A stretch of 64,000 bases of DNA from Luminiphilus sp051201685 (GCF_051201685.1 NZ_CP179213.1:496001-560000), one strand, 5' to 3'; counted from the first letter of the stretch, positions 27,605 through 37,399 are shown. The notes: generated from the letters alone by a model not told the origin. A program made the numbers and translations.

Positions 27605-28432
27605 TTAGCCTGCGAGCTCTGCCTTGACCCTGACAGCAGCCCCCGCCTCCGCAGCCCAATTCAGTGCGCTTGAGGCCATTACGATGACCGTGGAGCCCAA
27701 AAAGAAGCGACCTATCTCGTCTCCCGCCGCAAATGTCGGCGCATGATCGTCGCTCCAGAGGGTCTCTCTTATCGCGTCAGGGGAGGGGGCCTCTACGCCG
27801 CCCCAAACCGTTTCTATGCCGGCAACGATGATGGCACCCACGAGCACCACGGCGAGTGGCCCATCGGCAGTATCAAAATGGCACACCAGCCGCTCATTCC
27901 GGGCAAACAGCTGGTCAACTGTTTGAGCGGTGCTTTTGTTAACGGCAAACAAATCGCCGGGAACGTAACAGGTTCGTCGAAGTGTCCCTGTCGTGGGCAT
28001 GTGAATTCGATGGTAATCGCGGGGTGACAAATAAATGGTGGCGAAGCTGCCGTCCTGAAAGGCTTGCGCTGCTACAGCATCGCCGCCCAACAGGGCTGTT
28101 GCGGTGTAATGCCGACCTTTAGCCTGAATCATAGCGCCCTCGGCTATTGCTCCTCGTTGACTGAGCTCACCGTCTGCGGGCATTACAAATCGACTGTTGG
28201 CGAGAGGGCGCGCGTCCGTTTTTAAGGCTCGAGTAAAGAACGCGTTAAAGTGGGCGTAATCCTCGGGTTTCTCAATCTCTGCATCCTTTAAAGAAATGCC
28301 ATAGCTGTTCATAAAAGCTTTGATTAGTGTCGTCTTCAGCCAGTTTGGACCCTGGAGGTGGCCTAACCACCCCGCCGCTCGAGATAGATGATGTTGTGGG
28401 AGTAGCGACTGTAATATGGCAAAAAATTTCAT
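27605..28432 (-). CDS. psd: Phosphatidylserine decarboxylase proenzyme
   Basis: 275 residues. Inner-membrane enzyme that decarboxylates phosphatidylserine to phosphatidylethanolamine. The self-cleavage motif LGST is at 245-248, giving the pyruvoyl group from Ser247; the catalytic Asp lies in MPADGEL (Asp87) and the histidine in YLSPRDYHRIHMP. Length is normal. Located next to rsgA and orn as in Pseudomonas-type genomes, with one gene of unknown function between. Confidence 0.96.
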   Translation of the reverse strand: MKFFAILQSLLPQHHLSRAAGWLGHLQGPNWLKTTLIKAFMNSYGISLKDAEIEKPEDYAHFNAFFTRALKTDARPLANSRFVMPADGELSQRGAIAEGAMIQAKGRHYTATALLGGDAVAAQAFQDGSFATIYLSPRDYHRIHMPTTGTLRRTCYVPGDLFAVNKSTAQTVDQLFARNERLVCHFDTADGPLAVVLVGAIIVAGIETVWGGVEAPSPDAIRETLWSDDHAPTFAAGDEIGRFFLGSTVIVMASSALNWAAEAGAAVRVKAELAG

Positions 28433-28508
28433 AAATAGATAAACGTAGTGGCGTAGGAAAGGAGGTATTCTAGCGGGGGGTGGCGTCTAGGTCAGTGAAT
28501 TTAGCACT

Positions 28509-29690
28509 ATGGAATCAACGTTTATGCAAAATAGTTGTCAGCACAGCTACGCTCAAAAAGGTTGTATTCGATTTTTGTGCGCCATTGCGTTAACGATGGC
28601 GCTGCCAGCGTGGGCTCAAACCCCGTCCGGGGAAGATGCTGGTCTAACCGCAGATGCACCCGCAGAAGCGCCCACACAAGTTCGGGTCGTGGAAACCACG
28701 GCCCCTGAAGTAACGGCGTCGAAGCCCAATGCCACATCCAACCAAGTGGAGGATGCAGCCCTGTTGGATCAGAGTGTCGAATCCGATGAAGAGGCACTGT
28801 TCGAGGGCACTTCATGGATGGATACTGGACATGGTCTTGTCACTGAGAGGGCTGATGACCTCACCCAATGGTTTGACGCGTATTTTGGTGGAGGTGACTC
28901 TGAGGATACTGAGGCATATTCGCGGTTACGGCTTCGTGTCAGCAATGAGTGGGATGAGCGTCTCGGTAATGATGTCCGTTTTCGACTGGGTGGTAAGGTC
29001 AATCTGCCGCAAATTTCCAAGCGGCTTGATTTGGTGTTTCAAGGCGATGACCCGCTCAACGACATCAACGGCGAGCAAGATGAGTCACAGTCTCGGGTTG
29101 CCCTGGAATTAAAAGTTAACCGGTTTGAAGACTCTGACGTCGACTTTAAGCTCACCTTGGGTGTCGGTTCTAACGGGCCAAAGCCGGGTGTTAAGTTCAC
29201 TTATCAACGGGATTTGAGCGAGCGTAATAGCCTGCGGTTTATTGAGCGCGTCCAATTTGATGCTGGGGACGGCACTACCAGTACATCTCGACTGCTTTTT
29301 GACCACCAAATCGATGATCAAAAGCTGATTCGCAGCTACTCACGGGCGCTGTATGGATCTAGTACTGACGGTCTGGAATTGAGCACCAGCTTGCAATGGA
29401 TCAACTTTTGGAATGCAGATCGCGCAAATGGTGGTCCCACCGAACGCGGCCTTATGGTCTACGGTGAAGTCTGGGGGGCTACAGAGCCTTACGACTATGT
29501 CTCTAACTATAAACTGGGTGTTAGATTCCGTCGCCAAACCTACCGTGATTATTTGTTCATAGAGTTTGAACCCAGCTACAACTGGCGTGTTGATGAACCC
29601 TACGATAGTAGAGAGGGAGCCTGGCGGGTTGACTTGCGTTTCGAATTCTTACTCTTTGAGGATTTGCGTAAAGATCGCGGAGATTCCTAA
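28509..29690 (+). CDS. Exported hypothetical protein, predicted outer-membrane beta-barrel
   Basis: 393 residues. An atypical N-terminus of about 20 residues precedes a signal sequence (FLCAIALTMALPAWAQ); a second in-frame ATG at 28524 is equally possible. After an acidic linker the rest is made of alternating hydrophobic/polar strands ending in aromatic residues (YSRLRLRVSNEW, VRFRLGGKVNL, SLQWINFW, YKLGVRFRRQTYRDYLFIEFEPSYNWRV, RVDLRFEFLLF), the pattern of an outer-membrane barrel. No named family recognised. It is alone on its strand between psd and rsgA. Confidence 0.75.
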   Translation: MESTFMQNSCQHSYAQKGCIRFLCAIALTMALPAWAQTPSGEDAGLTADAPAEAPTQVRVVETTAPEVTASKPNATSNQVEDAALLDQSVESDEEALFEGTSWMDTGHGLVTERADDLTQWFDAYFGGGDSEDTEAYSRLRLRVSNEWDERLGNDVRFRLGGKVNLPQISKRLDLVFQGDDPLNDINGEQDESQSRVALELKVNRFEDSDVDFKLTLGVGSNGPKPGVKFTYQRDLSERNSLRFIERVQFDAGDGTTSTSRLLFDHQIDDQKLIRSYSRALYGSSTDGLELSTSLQWINFWNADRANGGPTERGLMVYGEVWGATEPYDYVSNYKLGVRFRRQTYRDYLFIEFEPSYNWRVDEPYDSREGAWRVDLRFEFLLFEDLRKDRGDS

Positions 29691-29813
29691 GCGTGTGGAA
29701 GGTGGCAATGAGCTCCTCACACGCCTAACGACCGCGCTAACTTTGACGCTGCACATTGCGCAGCATGTGATGTCTCGGCGGGTCCTTCGTGCGGACATGT
29801 ATTCAAGGATCTC

Positions 29814-30767
29814 TTAACTCATCGACGAGACGATTTGACGGTAACTGCTGAGTCGATCTTCACTAATTTCACCGCGCTCATGCGCTTCGAGTATCGCGCA
29901 ACGAACCTCATGGCTGTGGCTACAATCCCGAAAACGGCACGAGCCTAGAAGCGGTTCAAATTCCACGAACCCCGCGGCTATGGCGTCTTTTGGTAAGTGG
30001 CTGAGGTGAAATTCTCGGACGCCGGGGGAGTCTATGAGGCGACCGCCTCCGGGCAAATGATAAAGGGCTGCGGCTGTCGTGGTGTGTCGCCCCAGGCCGA
30101 CCGCGTCAGACAGAGCCCCGATGCGAATTTCTAGGTCGGGCAATAACCGCTGAATTAACGAAGACTTGCCAACGCCCGACTGCCCCACCAGTGCGACGGT
30201 TTGCGTGGCCACCATGTCTAACAAAGCGTTAGCCGTTGGGTCACTTAGCTGGTCAGTTGTGAGCACCTCAATACCCAAGTGACTGTAGATTTCGGCGAGT
30301 TGAAGCACCGATGGCGCCTCAGGTAACAAATCAGCCTTGTTGACCACCAAGCTAGCCTCGATACCTGCGTGCCCGGCTGCCACCAAATAGCGGTCGATTA
30401 AATTGGCTTGAGCAAGGGGTTGTGGCGCGATGACAATTAATAAGCGATCGATATTGGCGGCTATGGGTCTGAGTACACCCTGACTATTGGGCCTTGAGAT
30501 AACGGTGCGACGGGGTAGTAAAGCTTCAATAACCCCATGCTCACCTTGCGGTGTCCACACAACCTCATCTCCAGCGACGGGGTCTTCGGCGCGGCGTCGA
30601 AGTGTGGTTGTTCGTCGATCGCCATCTGCCGACTCAATGAGTACCTGTTTGCCGAAGCGCGCGATGACCAGTCCCGATTCACCGCCTAGGTCGCTGTCAT
30701 TGCGATAGCGATCCTGCGCCGCTTGAATGCGTCGGTGTTGCTGTTTACTGAGGCGTTGTTTCGACAT
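29814..30767 (-). CDS. rsgA: Ribosome small-subunit biogenesis GTPase RsgA
   Basis: 317 residues. N-terminal OB-fold, then a circularly permuted GTPase with G4 NKAD at 143-146 ahead of G1 GQSGVGKSS at 195-203, and G3 DSPGVREF. The C-terminal zinc knuckle (CRFRDCSHSHEVRC) is complete. It checks late 30S subunit maturation. Divergent from orn, with which it is commonly linked. Confidence 0.96.
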   Translation of the reverse strand: MSKQRLSKQQHRRIQAAQDRYRNDSDLGGESGLVIARFGKQVLIESADGDRRTTTLRRRAEDPVAGDEVVWTPQGEHGVIEALLPRRTVISRPNSQGVLRPIAANIDRLLIVIAPQPLAQANLIDRYLVAAGHAGIEASLVVNKADLLPEAPSVLQLAEIYSHLGIEVLTTDQLSDPTANALLDMVATQTVALVGQSGVGKSSLIQRLLPDLEIRIGALSDAVGLGRHTTTAAALYHLPGGGRLIDSPGVREFHLSHLPKDAIAAGFVEFEPLLGSCRFRDCSHSHEVRCAILEAHERGEISEDRLSSYRQIVSSMS

Positions 30768-30862
30768 GGGGTCAGTCTACTGCGTCCTTGCCGTTCTTGT
30801 GAGTGAAGTTTTTAATGTCCTAATAGCAGCTCTGATAGACTTCCGGTAATTAGGAGGGCTTT

Positions 30863-31411
30863 ATGTCAGACGCACAAAATCTTATTTGGGTCGATTTGGA
30901 GATGACCGGCCTCATCCCTGAGCAGCATCGCGTCATTGAAATGGCCGTGATCATTACAGATAGCGATCTGAATGAGTTGGCGCAAGGACCGGTGATTGCG
31001 ATTCGCCAAAGCCAGGCAGAAATCGATGCGATGGATGATTGGAATACCAGCCATCACACAGCCTCTGGACTGGTAAAGAGAGTGCTTGAGAGCGATTACG
31101 ACGAGCAACGCGCGACGCGAGAGACATTGGCTTTCCTAGAAAAATGGGTGCCAAAAGGCCGCTCCCCGATGTGCGGCAATTCCATCTGTCAGGACCGACG
31201 CTTTATGGCGCGTCACTTGCCGGACCTTGAGGCGTTTTTCCATTACCGCAATCTTGACGTGAGCTCTTTGAAAATTCTTGCTAGTCGCTGGCGGCCTGAT
31301 TTACCGGGGTTAAAAAAGCGCAATGTCCATCTGGCTCTCGATGACATTAGAGAGTCGATCGAGGAGCTGCGTTATTACCGAGACCACTTTCTTCAGGTGC
31401 CCTCGTTATAA
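30863..31411 (+). CDS. orn: Oligoribonuclease
   Basis: 182 residues, start preceded by AGGAGG. DEDDh 3'-5' exonuclease that degrades di- to pentanucleotides including the c-di-GMP breakdown product pGpG. Exo I motif DLEMTGL at 11-17, Exo III segment HLALDDIRESIEEL. Stop is one base from the convergent queG stop. Confidence 0.97.
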   Translation: MSDAQNLIWVDLEMTGLIPEQHRVIEMAVIITDSDLNELAQGPVIAIRQSQAEIDAMDDWNTSHHTASGLVKRVLESDYDEQRATRETLAFLEKWVPKGRSPMCGNSICQDRRFMARHLPDLEAFFHYRNLDVSSLKILASRWRPDLPGLKKRNVHLALDDIRESIEELRYYRDHFLQVPSL

Positions 31412-31412
31412 C

Positions 31413-32492
31413 TCAGACCTGATCAGCGTGTTGGGCAAGCGCCCAAGCCACGTGCTCCCTGACTAGGGGGGAGGGGTGGTCGCGGCGTTTACTTAATGCG
31501 TCAATCACTTCTATCGTCTTGGTGGCGTTGCCCAAAGCAATGGCAATGTTACGCAGCCAGCGCTCATAGCCAATCCGGCGAATGGGCGATCCTTGCAGGC
31601 GTGTTTCAAAATCGTGGTCTGTCCAAGCGAACAATTGGGCAAGTGTTTCATTGTCGAGATTGTGACGTGGCGCAAAGTCAGGCTCATGGGTGGGTTGGGA
31701 GAATTTATTCCAAGGGCATACCAACTGACAATCATCACAGCCATAAATACGGTTGCCCATTAAGGGGCGCAACGCTGGGTCAATCGAACCCGGGTGCTCA
31801 ATAGTGAGGTAAGAAATACATTTTCGGGCGTCCAAGACATGAGGTGCCACAAAAGCTTGGGTAGGACAGATATCGAGGCAGGCGGTGCAGCTGCCGCAGT
31901 GTTTTTCGGTTTTAGGGGCATCGGTGTTAAAGGGTATGTCGGTGTAGATTTCGCCAAGGAAAAACCAGGAGCCTGCCCGCTCGTTGATGAGCATGGTGTT
32001 TTTGGCGATCCATCCCATTCCCGCTTGCTCGGCCAGGGCGCGCTCGAGGACTGGTGCACTGTCGACGAAGGCGCGGTATTGCCCTGATCCCAGTTCAGCT
32101 TCGATCCGCTTTGCGAGTCGCGCAAGGCGTTGCCGCATGAGTTTGTGGTAGTCGCGGCCTAGGGCATAGCGCGAGATGTAGGCACGATCACTTTGGGTCA
32201 ACAGCACCTCGGGGTCAGCGGCAGACTCTGGGAAGTAGTCCATTCTCAGCGTTAACACGGTACAGGTTCCGGGAATGAGTTCAGCGGGGCGCGCTCGTTT
32301 CAGCCCGTGCCGAGTCATGTAATGCATGTCGCCCTGATAGCCGGCGTCCAGCCATTTTTGTAAATAGCCCTCGTGTTGGGCCAGGTCTATCCCAGTAATG
32401 CCCACCTGTTGAAAGCCCAATTCCTGTGCCCATTGCTCCAGCTGTGACCGAATGGCAACGAGAGAGTCTGGATTTTTGTTGGAAAGCGTCAT
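31413..32492 (-). CDS. queG: Epoxyqueuosine reductase QueG
   Basis: 359 residues from the ATG at 32492 (MTLSNKNPDS). Last step of queuosine synthesis in tRNA, using cobalamin and two 4Fe-4S clusters. The ferredoxin-like cysteines HCGSCTACLDICPTQAF and CDDCQLVCPWN are present, as is the C-terminal HEAT-like helix region. Divergent from tsaE with 60 nt between starts. The usual neighbour nnrD is not found between queG and tsaE. Confidence 0.95.
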   Translation of the reverse strand: MTLSNKNPDSLVAIRSQLEQWAQELGFQQVGITGIDLAQHEGYLQKWLDAGYQGDMHYMTRHGLKRARPAELIPGTCTVLTLRMDYFPESAADPEVLLTQSDRAYISRYALGRDYHKLMRQRLARLAKRIEAELGSGQYRAFVDSAPVLERALAEQAGMGWIAKNTMLINERAGSWFFLGEIYTDIPFNTDAPKTEKHCGSCTACLDICPTQAFVAPHVLDARKCISYLTIEHPGSIDPALRPLMGNRIYGCDDCQLVCPWNKFSQPTHEPDFAPRHNLDNETLAQLFAWTDHDFETRLQGSPIRRIGYERWLRNIAIALGNATKTIEVIDALSKRRDHPSPLVREHVAWALAQHADQV

Positions 32493-32552
32493 CGCGGCAT
32501 TCTGACAGACCCACATGTCCCCGTCGTGCTAATGCTTCGGTACACTTGCGCA

Positions 32553-33029
32553 ATGACAGATATGACTGAACTTACCGTTGATCTACCAGATGAGCACAGC
32601 ACCATGGCCTTTGGCGCAAGTCTGGCTCGGGTTTGCCCGTCGCCTCTGCGGATTTACCTTGGTGGCGAGCTGGGTGCAGGCAAGACGACACTGAGTCGTG
32701 GCTTTCTGCGCGCCTTGGGCCATGAAGGTAGCGTGAAGAGCCCAACATACACATTAGTAGAGCCCTATGAGTTCGATAGTGTTATGGTTTTTCACTTCGA
32801 CCTTTACAGAATTGCCGATCCGGCAGAGCTAGCCTACATGGGGTTTGATGACTATCTGATGACTCCGGCTATATTGCTGGTTGAGTGGGCTGATCGCGGT
32901 GGAGATTGGTTGCCACCTCCAGATCTAATGGTTCATTTATCCCCTGTGGGTGAGGGGCGGCAGCTGCACTTAATGCCGCGATCAGAACAGGGTGCGCTGG
33001 TCTGTGAGCAACTGAGTAAAAAGCACTAG
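32553..33029 (+). CDS. tsaE: tRNA threonylcarbamoyladenosine biosynthesis ATPase TsaE
   Basis: 158 residues from the ATG at 32553 (an in-frame ATG at 32562 is also possible). P-loop GELGAGKTTLSRGF, followed by VKSPTYTLVEPYE and HFDLYRIADPAELAYMGFDDYL, all family hallmarks. With TsaB and TsaD it installs t6A37 in tRNAs that read ANN codons. First gene of the amidase-mutL-miaA run. Confidence 0.95.
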   Translation: MTDMTELTVDLPDEHSTMAFGASLARVCPSPLRIYLGGELGAGKTTLSRGFLRALGHEGSVKSPTYTLVEPYEFDSVMVFHFDLYRIADPAELAYMGFDDYLMTPAILLVEWADRGGDWLPPPDLMVHLSPVGEGRQLHLMPRSEQGALVCEQLSKKH

Positions 33030-33114
33030 GGCAGTGCACACCGTAAAAGTTTGGGTTTTGAGTCGGACCCGCGTGCAGATAAACGACATTTAGGGCAGGC
33101 ATGCCCTCTACAGA

Positions 33115-34478
33115 GTGAGCGTGCAATTGGCGTCAGGGCAAGCAAATTGGTGCAGAGCAAAAGTCATACCCTTCGGTGTGCTCCTGTGCTTGTTCTTTTC
33201 CCTCATAATGCCAGCGCACGCGGCAGAGATTCTCGACGTTCGGTTGTGGCGGGCCCCTGATCACACCCGCGTGGTTTTTGATCTTTCGGAGTCCATTTCT
33301 TACTCGATACTGGAGCTAGACAACCCAAGGCGCCTGGTGATTGACGTGGTGGATGCGCGTCTAGTCAACGCCCTCACCAACCTGCCCTGGAAAATACACC
33401 CATTGCCCGAGTGCGCTCGGGAGTGCGTAAAGGCGATGATTTACGCATTGTTTTCGATCTTGAAGCCAAGATCCGTCCTAAAAGTTTTCCGCTAGAGCCC
33501 AATGAGCGCACCGGTCATCGTTTGGTGCTCGACCTTTTTGACGACGGTGTTTCAGGCAGTGAGGTGCCTGCGGTGAAGAGCGTAGATGAGCTGGCGAATC
33601 GCCGAGATATCATCGTGGCTATTGATGCGGGTCACGGTGGCGAAGATCCCGGGGCATTGGGGCCCAAAAAGCTGTATGAGAAAAAAGTTGTTTTAGCGAT
33701 CGCCAAAAAACTAAAGGCGAGGCTGCAAGAAACCCCTGGCCTGCAGCCTGTCATGATCCGCGATGGTGATTACTACGTGAGCCTGCGTGGGCGACGGGAT
33801 TTGGCACGAAAATACCAGGCAGATTTATTTGTTTCGATTCATGCCGACGCTTTCCGGCAGGCTTCAGCTAACGGGGCCTCGGTTTACGCGCTGTCAACTA
33901 AAGGCGCTTCGTCAACGGCGGCGCAATATCTGGCGGATCGTGAAAATTCTGCTGACCTAGTGGGTGGCGTCAGGCTATCGGATAAAGATGACATCTTGGC
34001 AGGGGTGCTAACCGACCTGTCGATGACAGCCACGCTCGACACCAGTTTGAGCTTGGGTGCCAGAGTGCTGGCTGAAATTGGTGATTTTGCAAAGCTGCAT
34101 AAGCCCAAAGTTGAGCAGGCTGGATTCGCCGTGCTCAAAAGCCCCGATATCCCATCGATATTGGTCGAAACAGGGTTTATTTCAAATCCGACCGAGGCTA
34201 GCCGGCTCAATTCATCGAGTTATCAGGACAAGATGGCGCGGGCTATTCACAGCGGAATTTTGACCTGGTTCAAATCACATCCTCCCGCGGGTACGCTACT
34301 AGCCTGGCAAAAAGGCAATCAGTCAGATGGGCGTGTTTATGTCATCGCTAAGGGCGATACACTCTCTGAAATCGCGGCTCGATATGAGGTGACTCTCGAT
34401 TCACTCAAGGCCACCAATGGGCTGAGTGGCTCGACCATTCGTATCGGGCAAGTATTAAAGATACCTGACGGCCAATGA
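33115..34478 (+). CDS. N-acetylmuramoyl-L-alanine amidase (AmiB/AmiC type), frameshifted within the AMIN domain
   Basis: Periplasmic zinc amidase that cleaves septal peptidoglycan during daughter-cell separation. The signal peptide and first half of the AMIN domain (AEILDVRLWRAPDHTRVVFDL) are in one frame, from GTG 33115 to about 33393; the rest of AMIN (ARVRSGVRKGDDLRIVFDLE), the amidase_3 domain (DAGHGGEDPGA, zinc ligands; VETGFISNP, catalytic Glu) and a C-terminal LysM (YVIAKGDTLSEIAARYEVTL) are in another. Adding one A to the four-A run at 33391-33394 restores a continuous protein reading W-K-N-T-P-I-A-R-V. Either a real mutation or a sequence error. The second part is open from 33411 (GTG) but without signal peptide. 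Overlaps mutL by 4 nt (ATGA). Confidence 0.88.
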
Positions 34479-36322
34479 CACAGCATCGAATTCATAGATT
34501 AGCGACCCGTCTCGCAAACCAGATCGCCGCAGGTGAGGTCGTGGAGCGACCAGCCTCGGTGATCAAAGAAGCCATCGAAAATAGTCTTGATGCCGGAGCC
34601 ACCCGAGTCGACATTGAGCTGGAGTCCGGCGGCGTCCAGTTAATGCGGGTGCGTGACAATGGCGAGGGAATCTCCGCTGAGGACTTAACGCTGGCGCTGG
34701 CGAGACATGCGACATCAAAGATTGACTCAATAGACGATCTTGAGGCGGTAGGGACTTTGGGTTTTCGAGGGGAGGCGCTGGCTTCTATTGCCTCGGTGTC
34801 GCGGCTGTCGTTGACCAGTAATGCCTCAGATCAGGGGGTGGAGGGCAGAGTAGCTCAGTCCGAAGGACGAGACATGACCGTGTCGGTGAGTCCAGCGTCC
34901 CATCCCCGTGGCACAACCCTCGAGGTTCGTGACCTCTTTTACAATACGCCCGCGCGACGCAAATTTTTACGTACTGAAAAAACAGAGTTGGGTCACATCG
35001 ATGAAGTCTTTAAACGTCAGGCGCTGGCTAGGAGCGATGTTGCTTTTTCATTGAGGCATAACGGCAAAACCCTGCATAGTCTGAAAGCGGCCAATAATCA
35101 GGCGGAGCGTGAGCGAAGGATTGCCACCGTCTGCGGCTCAGCATTTATGGAGCAGTCGGTTGCTTTGACGCGTGAGGCGGGAGGCCTCTCGCTTTATGGA
35201 TGGGTGGGTCTGCCGACGTTCTCCCGTAGCCAAGCCGATTTGCAATATTTTTTCGTCAACGGGCGTGTCATCCGCGACAAGCTTGTGACCCACGCCATAA
35301 AGCAGGCTTACCGCGATGTTCTTTTTCACGGCCGTCACCCAGCATATGTCTTATTTTTAGAGGTCGACCCCGCGGTGGTCGATGTCAATGTGCACCCGAC
35401 CAAGCACGAAGTGCGGTTTAGAGAAGGTCGCGAGGTTCACAGTTTTATTTTCAGTACGTTGCACCGAGCTCTGGGTGACCTTCGACCCGGTGATGGGGCG
35501 GCAACCAGTGATACGGCAGCCGTTAACGAGCCGGGGGGAGTGGCGTGGCCCACAACACCGCAGCAGGCTCCCATGGGGCTGTCCATGCCTGCGGGGGGGC
35601 ACTGGCAACCCGAGGTGCAGGCAGGCACCTCAGATATCAGTGCTCTCACTCGCCTGTACTCCAGCTCTGCTTCAAACCGCGGTGGTCAAAGCGCGACGGC
35701 GATGGCAGCGCCCGGGCCGGGGGACGACGAATCTGAGGTGCCGCCTTTGGGATTTGCCTTGGCGCAGCTGCATGGTGTCTTCATTCTCTCGGAAAATGTT
35801 GAAGGCCTTGTCTTAGTGGACATGCATGCTGCTCACGAGCGCATTACTTATGAACGACTAAAGCGCATGCGGGATGACAGCGGTATTAGAACGCAGCCCT
35901 TATTGGTGCCTCAAACGATTACGTTGTCCTCACGGGAGGTGGCGGCTGCCGTCGAAATGTCGCAAGCGTTGCTGGCACTGGGCCTAGTGCTCGATGCTAC
36001 AGGTGATGAGCAGTTAGTCATCCGCGAAGTGCCTATTGCCTTAATTGGTGGTGCTATTGACGCCTTAGTAAGAGATGTTCTGTCCGACATGATGACATTT
36101 GGGACGTCAGACCGTATTGCCGCGCATGAAGACGAACTCTTGTCGACCATGGCGTGCCATGGGTCTGTGCGCGCGAATCGAAGGTTAACCGTGCCCGAAA
36201 TGAACGCGTTGCTGCGCGATATGGAAATGACTGAGCGGTCGGGTCAGTGTAACCACGGGAGACCAACATGGGTTCAGTTGGGTATGCAGGACTTGGACAA
36301 GTTGTTTTTAAGGGGCCGTTAA
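34475..36322 (+). CDS. mutL: DNA mismatch repair protein MutL
   Basis: 615 residues. GHKL ATPase motifs: NSLDAGA (36-42), DNGEG (61-65), GFRGEAL (96-102). The C-terminal part has the metal-binding endonuclease-type motif DMHAAHERITYE at 449-460 and the GQCNHGRPT segment near the end, as in Pseudomonas MutL, whereas E. coli MutL lacks the former. This suggests strand nicking by MutL itself. Linker at about 335-425 is Pro/Gly/Ser rich. Starts inside the amidase stop. Confidence 0.96.
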   Translation: MTQHRIHRLATRLANQIAAGEVVERPASVIKEAIENSLDAGATRVDIELESGGVQLMRVRDNGEGISAEDLTLALARHATSKIDSIDDLEAVGTLGFRGEALASIASVSRLSLTSNASDQGVEGRVAQSEGRDMTVSVSPASHPRGTTLEVRDLFYNTPARRKFLRTEKTELGHIDEVFKRQALARSDVAFSLRHNGKTLHSLKAANNQAERERRIATVCGSAFMEQSVALTREAGGLSLYGWVGLPTFSRSQADLQYFFVNGRVIRDKLVTHAIKQAYRDVLFHGRHPAYVLFLEVDPAVVDVNVHPTKHEVRFREGREVHSFIFSTLHRALGDLRPGDGAATSDTAAVNEPGGVAWPTTPQQAPMGLSMPAGGHWQPEVQAGTSDISALTRLYSSSASNRGGQSATAMAAPGPGDDESEVPPLGFALAQLHGVFILSENVEGLVLVDMHAAHERITYERLKRMRDDSGIRTQPLLVPQTITLSSREVAAAVEMSQALLALGLVLDATGDEQLVIREVPIALIGGAIDALVRDVLSDMMTFGTSDRIAAHEDELLSTMACHGSVRANRRLTVPEMNALLRDMEMTERSGQCNHGRPTWVQLGMQDLDKLFLRGR

Positions 36323-37351
36323 TTGGCAGCCCCATCTTTACTGTGTGTCATGGGCCCTACCGCAGCGGGTAAAACCGACTTGGCAATTTCTCTGGCGCAA
36401 TCGCTAAACGGCGAGCTGATTTCGGTAGATTCAGCGTTGGTTTACCGAGGGTTGGATATTGGTACCGCGAAGCCTGACTACCCACACCACCTGATTAATA
36501 TTAGGGATCCCAGCGAGCCCTACAGTGCGATGCAATTTTCCCGCGATGCCACGGCTGCGATTTCCGACATAAGGGCCCGAGGGCGGTTGCCGATATTAGT
36601 GGGGGGAACGATGCTGTATTTCCGGGCTCTGCTGGAGGGTCTCGATAATATGCCTGCCAGTGACCCAATGATTCGGCAGAAAATCGAGCGCGATGCCGTC
36701 CTAGAGGGGTGGCCTGCGATGCATGAGCACCTGCAGCGCGTTGACCCCACCCTGGCGTCGCGCTTGCACCCCAATCACAGTCAGCGAATTGCCAGAGGGC
36801 TGGAGGTTTGGCAGATGACCGGGAAACCCTTGAGCGAATGGCAAAAGGGTGACGGTGACAGTGCTCTCGGTGAATCGCCAATATCTTTGGTGATTTGCCC
36901 TGCAGAGCGCAGTGTGCTGCACGCCCGTATCGCTGATCGACTCGATAAGATGTTGCATGCAGGGCTATTGGGTGAGGTGCGAAAACTGTGGCTACGGGGT
37001 GACCTGAACCCCGAGCTGCCCGCTATCCGGGCCGTGGGTTATCGCCAATTTTGGGCGCATTTAGAGGGGGAAACCTCGCAAGATGAAGCCGCTCAGGCTG
37101 TGCTATTCGCCACCAGACAGCTCGCTAAACGCCAGCTGACATGGCTGCGCCGCTGGCCAGCAGATGCGTGGCTCAAGACCGGTGACAGCGGTGAGCTTTT
37201 GGCTGTAGAAAATTATTCAACGCCCATTTGGCGTGAGTTTGCCGAGAAACAGGGGCTGCTAAAAAATGAAATTGGCCCTTTGCACCAGAGCGAACACCAG
37301 ATGGCGGCGCTAAATGCGGCTATTAAAGCGGCACTTAACGCAACATTTTAG
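36323..37351 (+). CDS. miaA: tRNA dimethylallyltransferase MiaA
   Basis: 342 residues starting at a TTG that follows the mutL stop directly, with AAGGGG as ribosome site. The ATG at 36349 would cut into the strand before the P-loop (MGPTAAGKTDLAISLA), so the TTG is preferred. MiaA adds the dimethylallyl group to A37 of tRNAs reading UNN codons. DSALVYRGLDIGTAKP and the swinging-loop region are intact. The C-terminal 25 residues extend a little beyond E. coli MiaA. Confidence 0.96.
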   Translation: MAAPSLLCVMGPTAAGKTDLAISLAQSLNGELISVDSALVYRGLDIGTAKPDYPHHLINIRDPSEPYSAMQFSRDATAAISDIRARGRLPILVGGTMLYFRALLEGLDNMPASDPMIRQKIERDAVLEGWPAMHEHLQRVDPTLASRLHPNHSQRIARGLEVWQMTGKPLSEWQKGDGDSALGESPISLVICPAERSVLHARIADRLDKMLHAGLLGEVRKLWLRGDLNPELPAIRAVGYRQFWAHLEGETSQDEAAQAVLFATRQLAKRQLTWLRRWPADAWLKTGDSGELLAVENYSTPIWREFAEKQGLLKNEIGPLHQSEHQMAALNAAIKAALNATF

Positions 37352-37393
37352 AACTATTGCGGAACTAACTCGCGTTATGACGGGCCTAAGCGC

Positions 37394-37399
37394 TATAAT
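37394..37399 (+). promoter_or_regulatory. hfq: Putative -10 element of an hfq promoter
   Basis: A perfect TATAAT lies in the 120-nt gap between miaA and hfq, 73 bases before the hfq ATG. No good -35 is seen at 16-18 bp, so it may be weak or activator-dependent. Internal hfq promoters in this operon are known from E. coli. Confidence 0.35.

Noticed and set aside
29696..29732. Inverted repeat GCGTGTG ... CACACGC after the outer-membrane-like gene
   Set aside because: Loop of more than 20 bases and no T-run, so not a credible terminator; kept only as a note.
33385..33400. Programmed -1 frameshifting in the amidase gene
   Set aside because: The codons TGG AAA ATA do not form a usable slippery heptamer, and no stimulatory hairpin is obvious; mutation or sequence error is simpler.
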